Shown here piece after piece: positions 59,701 through 64,000 of a stretch of 64,000 nucleotides of DNA. How positions within the stretch are numbered: position 1 is the stretch's first letter; every line of letters starts with the position of its first letter. The stretch is from Collinsella sp. AF23-4AC (lineage in GTDB: Bacteria > Actinomycetota > Coriobacteriia > Coriobacteriales > Coriobacteriaceae), in assembly GCF_003462685.1 (NCBI RefSeq), contig NZ_QRVE01000003.1:1-64000 (forward strand). The letters are read 5' to 3'. Both the position numbers and the translations under genes were made by a program. The notes beneath the pieces are model-generated. The model had not been told where the DNA came from, did no database searches, and was given only the letters and a program-made list of their open reading frames with translations.

Positions 59701-62700
59701 CTTACAATCAGCGGAACGTGCCCAATCGACCTCCTGGCTCGTCCAGTGGACGCCATCGAGACTCGTCTCAACACGCATCTTGGTCACAGTGCCGTTGCCG
59801 GCGTCATCGCGCGGATAGTACTCGAGCTTATCGAGCTTGTAAGCGCGTCCATAGTCAACGGTAAGCGCCTTGCCCAGATCGTTGCCACCGGAGTGGAAAC
59901 CGCCGTCGCCCGACTGGAACTCATGGTCGAAGGCAAGCTCGGCCTTATGGCTGCCGTAAAGTGAGCCCTCCCAGGTGATTTCCTCGGCGTCGGGGACGTT
60001 CCGCCACGGATCGAGTGCGGAGTTCGCCTCGATCACATCGCTCCAGGCGGAGTAACCCTCGGCGTTGCGCGAACGAATCTGGTAGGTGTGCTTGCTATTG
60101 TAGGCGAGGTCGGTGTGCGTGAACTCGGCCGCATCACCCACGGCAAACACAGTGCCGTCGACCTTAAGGTCGTAGGAGGTAGCACCATCGACCTTTCCCC
60201 AGGTGAGCTTTATGCTCGTTGGGGTCGTGACGTCCTCGGGGGCAGCAAGGTTCGTGGGTGCGGAGAGGTTCTCGTTGAGGCGATCGGCTGTGAGCGTGGC
60301 GTCGGCATTCACGAAACCGCCCAGCTCAAGCGTCTGCGCCGCTGCAGCAACATCGGTCTTCGCGAACTTGACGTAGACCTTGGGGTTCGTGGTGATCTTG
60401 GTGTTGTTAAAGCTCTCGCCCTGCTCGGCCTCGGTGCCGTCCGCATCGCTGCCGTAGTGGTTGAGGTTGGGGGTCTCGCTGTAGAAGTAGACCGCCTGGC
60501 CGGCCTCGGGGGTCGCGGCGTCAAAGGTCTCCTGCGAGTCGACCTCAACCACGTTGAGTGCGGATCCGCCGTTCTTGGCGACAACGCTCGTGGGCTTGGC
60601 GGACACATTGGCCACGAAGGTCGTGGTGCGGTTGGAGTCGTAGCCGTTGTAGCCGCCCTTCGAGGCCTCGGCGGTAAAGGTCGCGGTGCCGCCTGCGGCC
60701 TTGGAGCTGTAGACGGTGCTCACATGCTCACCGTAGGAGATATTGTCGATCGTGCCGTAGGAATCGTCCTCAGTCGTGTTGTTTTCGATGGAGGAGCCGT
60801 CGTCCTCGTACTGCGTAAAGGTGCCGTCGCCCTCGGTGGCGAAGAACTCGACGATACGCTGACTGCGGTCGGTACCCTTGGTGTTGGTGTCGCTCACTGC
60901 CTCGGGGTTGTTGTTCTCGGCGTACATCGGCACGATAGCGTTGGCCTTCACAAACAGCGGCAGCTTCCAAAGCGGAGCCTCGTAGTTGTTGAGAACCTGG
61001 CCGCCGCGATACTGCTTACCCGAGAAGTAATCGATCCAGATGGTGGGATTCTCGTCGGTGCCGTAGTTGGGGAGGTAAATCCCATTGCGAATGTCGTTGC
61101 CGTTCTCGTCTGCCTGGGTATCCTGATACACCGGTGCCACTAGGAAGTTCTCACCGAACATATACTGGTACTGCGTCGAAGTGCTTGCGGCGTACTCGGA
61201 GTTGTCGGAAAGCAGCATGGCGCGGATCATGGGCAGGCCGGCATCGCCGTTACCCGTGTCGATGTTGGCCGCCGAGGCCGCGCTCGTGTAGATATAGGGC
61301 ATGAGCTGCGCCTTGAGCTTGAGGTAGAAGCGCGAGATGCCTGTGTAGGGATCGCCGTGCGTCATGGGCGATTTACGGTAGGTGCCCCAACCGTCCATGT
61401 CAAGCATAGAGGGCGTGAACGTCTTCCACTGGTAGTCACGCGCAGAGATGATGGGGTCGCCGCCAAAGATGCCATCCATGTCGGAGCCGATGTTGGGGTT
61501 GCCCGAAAGACTCTGACCGATATACGTGGGGATATGGAAGCGAATGTACTCCCAGTTACCGCCATACTGGTCGCCGGTCCAAATGCCACCAAAGCGCTGC
61601 GTGCCGGCCCAACCATCGAGCGTGATGATGTTGGGGCGCTTGTTAGCGCCGGTCGTCACCGTGTCATAAGCTGTCTTGATGCCATTAAGACCAAAGGAGT
61701 AGCCAGATCCAACCCAGGCAACGTCGGTCTTAAGGGTAGAGATGCCTCCCGTCTTGACCTCGGCGTCGAAGTCGCGAAGCAGGTGCCACGGGGTCTCGGA
61801 GTTGCTGTCGGGCTCAAGGTTGGACTGGGTCCACAAGCCCGTGCTCACACCCTTGGAGTTGGCATACTCGGTGAACTTCTTAAGGTTGTCGACATTGGCA
61901 CGCACAGCGTTAAGACGGTCGGCCGAGCTCGTTCCGTCGGAGTTGACGCCGCCGGTCTTGTAGTAACCGTTCTGGCCATAGCCGGCGCCGTAGCCGTCGT
62001 TCGGCAGGAACCAACCGAGCGGCATGTCGTTGTCCTCGTAGTCATCGATAACCTGCCGAGCAGAGAACTGGCGGTCGAAATCGGTCGCTTTCATGTTCTC
62101 GGTATCAACCGAAGGGCCCTCACCGTTGAGCGTCTCGGCCGCAAGTGTGCCGTCGAGCTTGTAGCCCGTCGACATGCCAGACTCGTACTTAACGTCGCCC
62201 TTCTCGCTCGAGGACTTGCTGCCCTTGGTCTCCCACTTCTTTTGACCCGAGGTCGTTGACCAGCCATCACGGTTATAGGCATTAAGATGACCAAGGTAGA
62301 ACCCGTACTCGGGCAGCAGTACCGGGTTACCGGTCACCTTGTAGTAGTCCTGCAGCATCTCGGTTGCCACGTTCGAAGCGCCCTCGTTGGTCGCCACGAA
62401 GTAGTAGGCATCAAACTCATTCTCGCTGTGCAAAGTCGTGACCGTCGATGAGTCCGTGGAACCGAAGTCGTAGGAACCCTCTGCAAACGTGTTTCGGAGT
62501 ACGCCGTAGCCGTCACTCGTCCAATAAAACGGGTTGGGCGAGGCAACGCCGCCATCAGTCCAGTTGTTCGTGTTGGAGATGGCGATGGTCTGGTTGGTGT
62601 GCAGGAAGCGTCCGTTCTGGGTGCCGCCGCCAAAGAAGTTCTCGGACTTCTCCTTGGCGAGCGTCTGGACGGTACCCTTCTTATCAAGGTCGAGGGACGC

Positions 62701-63162
62701 GGACTCGGAAACCACGACACGGTCGCCTGACTTGATACTCATCTTGCCAGTCGCCTTGTCCAGGATCACGGTCGCCTTTCCGCCGGTGATCTCGATAGTG
62801 TCGCCCTTGTCGGCAACCGTCGCGCTCGGCTTGCTGTAGGTGTCCGAGGTATCGGGCTGAGCCTGGATTTTAGCCGTGTGGGACTTACTGCGCGGTGTGG
62901 CGTAATCGGAAAACTCACCCTTGGGGTCGACGTTATAACGGAAAATACCGTCCTCGAGGAACGTAATACGGCCCTTGATGCCGTCAGCGAAATCGATGTC
63001 GACGACATTCGAGGCAGACTGGGACACGGTCGCTGAGTCGACGCCCTTGAGTGGCGTGGCAATCGCCTGCTGGGGATTGGCAAACACGAGCGTCGCTGCA
63101 GTGGCAACGAGGACCGCGCTTCCCTTCACCCACCGTTTCGTAAAAATGGAATTCCTGCGCAC
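56749..63162 (-). CDS. Wall-anchored multi-domain GH31 glycosidase, likely alpha-N-acetylgalactosaminidase
   Basis: A 2137-residue exo-glycosidase. Order of domains: signal peptide (~1-36); GH31 (~170-770) with nucleophile candidate Asp480 in LKTDVAWVG and acid/base candidate Asp531 in WTGDQYGG; DUF5110-like strand domain (~770-870); fibronectin III (~965-1050); F5/8C/CBM32 (~1055-1190); dockerin-like DLNDNGVYDVYDYS (~1228); cohesin-like (~1270-1400); a second discoidin-like domain (~1400-1580); Big_2-like (~1580-1675); FIVAR (~1680-1745); CBM32 (~1750-1910); two FIVAR (~1915-2060); Gly/Asn linker; sorting signal IPNTGD, hydrophobic helix and HRRSKAK. The architecture and TLDGWAG...WTGDQYGGNW match clostridial and enterococcal mucin enzymes of GH31 subfamily 18 (GalNAc-alpha-Ser/Thr); substrate is inferred. 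I chose GTG 63162 with AAAGGAG five bases upstream. Confidence 0.87.
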   Translation of the reverse strand: MRRNSIFTKRWVKGSAVLVATAATLVFANPQQAIATPLKGVDSATVSQSASNVVDIDFADGIKGRITFLEDGIFRYNVDPKGEFSDYATPRSKSHTAKIQAQPDTSDTYSKPSATVADKGDTIEITGGKATVILDKATGKMSIKSGDRVVVSESASLDLDKKGTVQTLAKEKSENFFGGGTQNGRFLHTNQTIAISNTNNWTDGGVASPNPFYWTSDGYGVLRNTFAEGSYDFGSTDSSTVTTLHSENEFDAYYFVATNEGASNVATEMLQDYYKVTGNPVLLPEYGFYLGHLNAYNRDGWSTTSGQKKWETKGSKSSSEKGDVKYESGMSTGYKLDGTLAAETLNGEGPSVDTENMKATDFDRQFSARQVIDDYEDNDMPLGWFLPNDGYGAGYGQNGYYKTGGVNSDGTSSADRLNAVRANVDNLKKFTEYANSKGVSTGLWTQSNLEPDSNSETPWHLLRDFDAEVKTGGISTLKTDVAWVGSGYSFGLNGIKTAYDTVTTGANKRPNIITLDGWAGTQRFGGIWTGDQYGGNWEYIRFHIPTYIGQSLSGNPNIGSDMDGIFGGDPIISARDYQWKTFTPSMLDMDGWGTYRKSPMTHGDPYTGISRFYLKLKAQLMPYIYTSAASAANIDTGNGDAGLPMIRAMLLSDNSEYAASTSTQYQYMFGENFLVAPVYQDTQADENGNDIRNGIYLPNYGTDENPTIWIDYFSGKQYRGGQVLNNYEAPLWKLPLFVKANAIVPMYAENNNPEAVSDTNTKGTDRSQRIVEFFATEGDGTFTQYEDDGSSIENNTTEDDSYGTIDNISYGEHVSTVYSSKAAGGTATFTAEASKGGYNGYDSNRTTTFVANVSAKPTSVVAKNGGSALNVVEVDSQETFDAATPEAGQAVYFYSETPNLNHYGSDADGTEAEQGESFNNTKITTNPKVYVKFAKTDVAAAAQTLELGGFVNADATLTADRLNENLSAPTNLAAPEDVTTPTSIKLTWGKVDGATSYDLKVDGTVFAVGDAAEFTHTDLAYNSKHTYQIRSRNAEGYSAWSDVIEANSALDPWRNVPDAEEITWEGSLYGSHKAELAFDHEFQSGDGGFHSGGNDLGKALTVDYGRAYKLDKLEYYPRDDAGNGTVTKMRVETSLDGVHWTSQEVDWARSADCKTVAFDGTVAARYVRMTPLASVGNFFSASEIAIYKTDGTDGFAVGSNLNKATISDGDYSNMKNYLGLENREPDTPTFGSQIRDHFADLNDNGVYDVYDYSFTMAGLDGGTKQKGKVAGSLAVIPSKTEVEAGDEITVDVYAADAKNVNALGALVNFKSDQFEFVSESIAQDGSTAGMENLSREKVQFADRTQTINLAFANRGDGKLYNGTGAVASFKLKAKTSGKVELPSTSWLIGPACDALEFASDGTVTMPDVPQPTVAEYGQDAFNITMTNDELTTDDGTNVEKLIQQKSYNALFDNNEGDNGFEFLWNWSGNWDSEGKLPSYVKLPTTMTFAFKTPSKLDSVEVVNRNGGNGTVQKIKAVVTFEDGSTQEFAGGEYDSSRARYAFGLSAENKGKKATKVEVTPLEASGDQMLTLREVNFNYTQGVEAIEGVELGKNQTEFFEGDVTLVDAKATPESAGYPYVTVESSDPSVVSVSAVQAGDSVSYYLRANKAGKAKITVASVLDPSKTASYEVEVKAGVDTSALVAALSEAAGYSESVYTKDSYAALTAAVEAAQKLLDGGQGSYSKKDVADATAKIEKAIDGLKMRPVDEKILINTPENRKNVKVAGFSSEADYEGSNAVNALDGDERTLWHSDWAHGTGMPQYLSVDLGRDYDLTDVTFLPRQDGGTNGDIFEAEILVSDTADGYEMGTAASMGTFAFDNDGRVLTDRGDWKQMSFGAARGRYVTVKVIHAGGGNVDAYCSMAELKFYGTAVPDPVAKDDLATAIEKVDAEVAAGDLKAGDYTEASWTALENALASARAILSDEKATQDEVDQALRALESARGALEKTPVAPVEKPTKKQLKALVKQAKETDTRGKTAESVKALTDAITYAEDVLGAENASDTQLQAAYDQLKLAIESLKDADSGNQGGSGNQGSGNGSNGGNQAGKPAGDKAQGSKKNGSAIPNTGDQTAATVATVGGLGAIIAAIGAFFHRRSKAK

Positions 63163-63480
63163 CTGGGCTCCTTTCTTCCGACATGCCGAGGACGCCCCCC
63201 TCCCGGCAGCATGGGAAAACGTATCAAACGGGGATGTTCGGTACATTCCGCACAATGGGGCCACCCGTTACCAAGGGGCCAACTGGTAGTAACCAGATAG
63301 CCACCTACTAGGTCATATCAATATATGGGAGCACTTGCGCAACCAAGTTCGGAAGTCCACCAACGGCAGTAAAATGAGCGTCAACGGCAAGGTAGGCTTA
63401 ATAAGCCATACCAATTGGTTCTTCAGTCAAATACCAATCTAGCAAAAATGTACTGTTTATCTGGTATTACACAGACCATA
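63163..63480 (-). promoter_or_regulatory. Upstream region of the GH31 gene with several palindromes
   Basis: No gene is seen. CTGGTAGTAACCAG (63283-63296), ATACCAATTGGT (about 63409-63420) and TCTGGTATTACACAGACCAT (about 63460-63479) share T/A-CCAG or ACCA half-sites. They look like operator half-sites of a sugar-responsive repressor of the GntR or LacI kind. The exact promoter is not clear. Confidence 0.4.
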
Positions 63481-63526
63481 CCTTTCCCTCGGGAACTGGG
63501 CTTCGCGAAGTTTCCCGAGGGAAAGG
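63481..63526. repeat. 15-bp palindrome upstream of the GH31 gene
   Basis: CCTTTCCCTCGGGAA and TTCCCGAGGGAAAGG pair perfectly around 16 bases that themselves contain CTTCGCGAAG. REP-like; no T-run. Confidence 0.75.
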
Positions 63527-63612
63527 CTCAGCCGCCACCCTGCGACCTACCGGGGGTTGCCATGGCGTACGTTGGCTGATTTGGTTTGGATAAAAAGGTT
63601 GGCGGAGAGTGA

Positions 63613-63816
63613 TGGGCAGTTAGTTCAGATACGTATAATTTGGCCGTGGCCTTGGGCACGAAACTGCCGCTTGGAAGCCGGCGCGGACCCAGTATTGGGC
63701 CGTTCCCAGCTTGACAGAGCGTCTTTATCGATTCAGATTGCCAAAAATAGGCTGAATGAGTCCAAATCGATCTTCTCCTACTCTCTAGAAAACACGAATT
63801 TGAACTAACTGTCCAG
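63613..63816. mobile_element. ~204-bp element with inverted terminal repeats, copy 3 (decayed)
   Basis: Left end TGGGCAGTTAGTTCAGATAC (continuing GTATAA) and right end TTTGAACTAACTGTCCAG are the ends seen at 31477 and 33005, here with mismatches in the inner half. Total length is again ~204 bp. The interior is unrelated to copies 1 and 2. Confidence 0.75.
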
Positions 63817-63857
63817 AGGCGTCCTCGACTAACAGTAAAAAGGCCTCCATACAAAGA

Positions 63858-63893
63858 GTGGGCCCTGCCGCTCGAACGAACGGCAGGGCCCAC
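63858..63893. terminator. Strong hairpin, probable terminator of a gene beyond the window
   Basis: GTGGGCCCTGCCG pairs perfectly with CGGCAGGGCCCAC around CTCGAACGAA. On the minus strand it follows a TAG stop codon at 63914-63916 by ~20 bases and precedes a delayed T-run; on the plus strand it precedes TTCTTTTTC. Confidence 0.6.
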
Positions 63894-63913
63894 ACTCACT
63901 TTCTTTTTCAGCC

Positions 63914-64000
63914 CTAGTCATCGCGCAAAGCCCCTTCGGCAGCACACGGTGCAGCCAAGTCACCGCAGGCCGGGGCGGGAGGCGGTCCTTTCTCTCGGAA
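63914..64000 (-). CDS. Possible C-terminal end of a minus-strand gene (partial)
   Basis: A minus-strand frame is open from the window edge to TAG at 63914 and would encode a tail ending AAEGALRDD. A strong terminator hairpin follows directly, which supports a real gene end. Only 28 codons are visible, so the product cannot be named. Confidence 0.35.
   Translation of the reverse strand, partial: FREKGPPPAPACGDLAAPCAAEGALRDD

Noticed and set aside
63264..63480. tRNA or ncRNA in the AT-rich region upstream of the GH31 gene
   Set aside because: No cloverleaf or T-arm consensus (GGTTC-A-A-N-C) could be folded; the region is better explained as promoter and operator sequence.

Overview
The window looks like chromosome of a high-GC Gram-positive gut anaerobe of the Coriobacteriia, most likely Collinsella or a close relative. 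This is inferred from the high GC, the large sortase-anchored and secreted surface proteins, a 12-TM LuxR-type regulator, an NfnAB-type flavoprotein pair, a mucin-type GH31 enzyme, and many intergenic palindromes. No rRNA genes, complete insertion sequence, CRISPR array or phage region is visible. One tRNA gene (initiator tRNA-Met) is present.

Layout. 0.1-13.7 kb: a minus-strand operon of three small single-pass membrane proteins followed by a 3577-residue GLUG-type beta-helix surface protein. 14-20.5 kb: two DUF4143-type ATPases, each next to its own family of non-coding repeats, with an Fe-S flavoenzyme of the Old Yellow Enzyme/dienoyl-CoA reductase class, initiator tRNA and coaX between them. 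20.7-25 kb: a degenerate biotin-ligase-like protein, a FolP-FolK fusion, a Sir2 deacylase and exonuclease III. 25.3-28.6 kb: a complete ECF vitamin/metal importer (T, fused A-A', S). 28.8-34 kb: glmU, prs, a nuclease-like orphan enclosed by two inverted-repeat elements, and pth. 34.3-36.6 kb: nfnA-nfnB. 37-41.2 kb: two related cell-wall-sorted surface proteins. 41.4-42.8 kb: LuxR-type membrane regulator. 42.9-46.6 kb: polar amino-acid ABC importer followed by a cytidylate-kinase-like gene. 46.8-49.2 kb: YqeY-like protein, PrsA-like foldase, orphan PTS IIA. 49.3-52.9 kb: purF-purM-purN. 53.2-56.5 kb: CmpB-like membrane protein, MoaE-like protein, class B sortase, purE. 56.7-63.2 kb: a 2137-residue, multi-domain, wall-anchored GH31 glycosidase, probably acting on mucin O-glycans. 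The last 90 bases may hold the end of another minus-strand gene.

What ties it together: housekeeping genes (purines, folate, CoA, PRPP, UDP-GlcNAc, translation) are interleaved with cell-surface functions. The sortase at 55-56 kb is a candidate to anchor the LATTGD, LAATGD and IPNTGD proteins encoded here.

The most unusual content is non-coding. There are (1) two arrays of a 15-bp motif that flips orientation every 40 bp, with ten and six copies; (2) three ~205-bp elements with conserved 25-bp inverted ends but unrelated interiors; (3) three 41-bp palindromes around one ATPase gene and four 23-bp-spaced direct repeats in front of the other; and (4) many REP-like palindromes, several containing CTGTCCC, two of which provide the stop codon of the adjacent gene. 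No transposase or RAYT that would mobilise them lies in the window.
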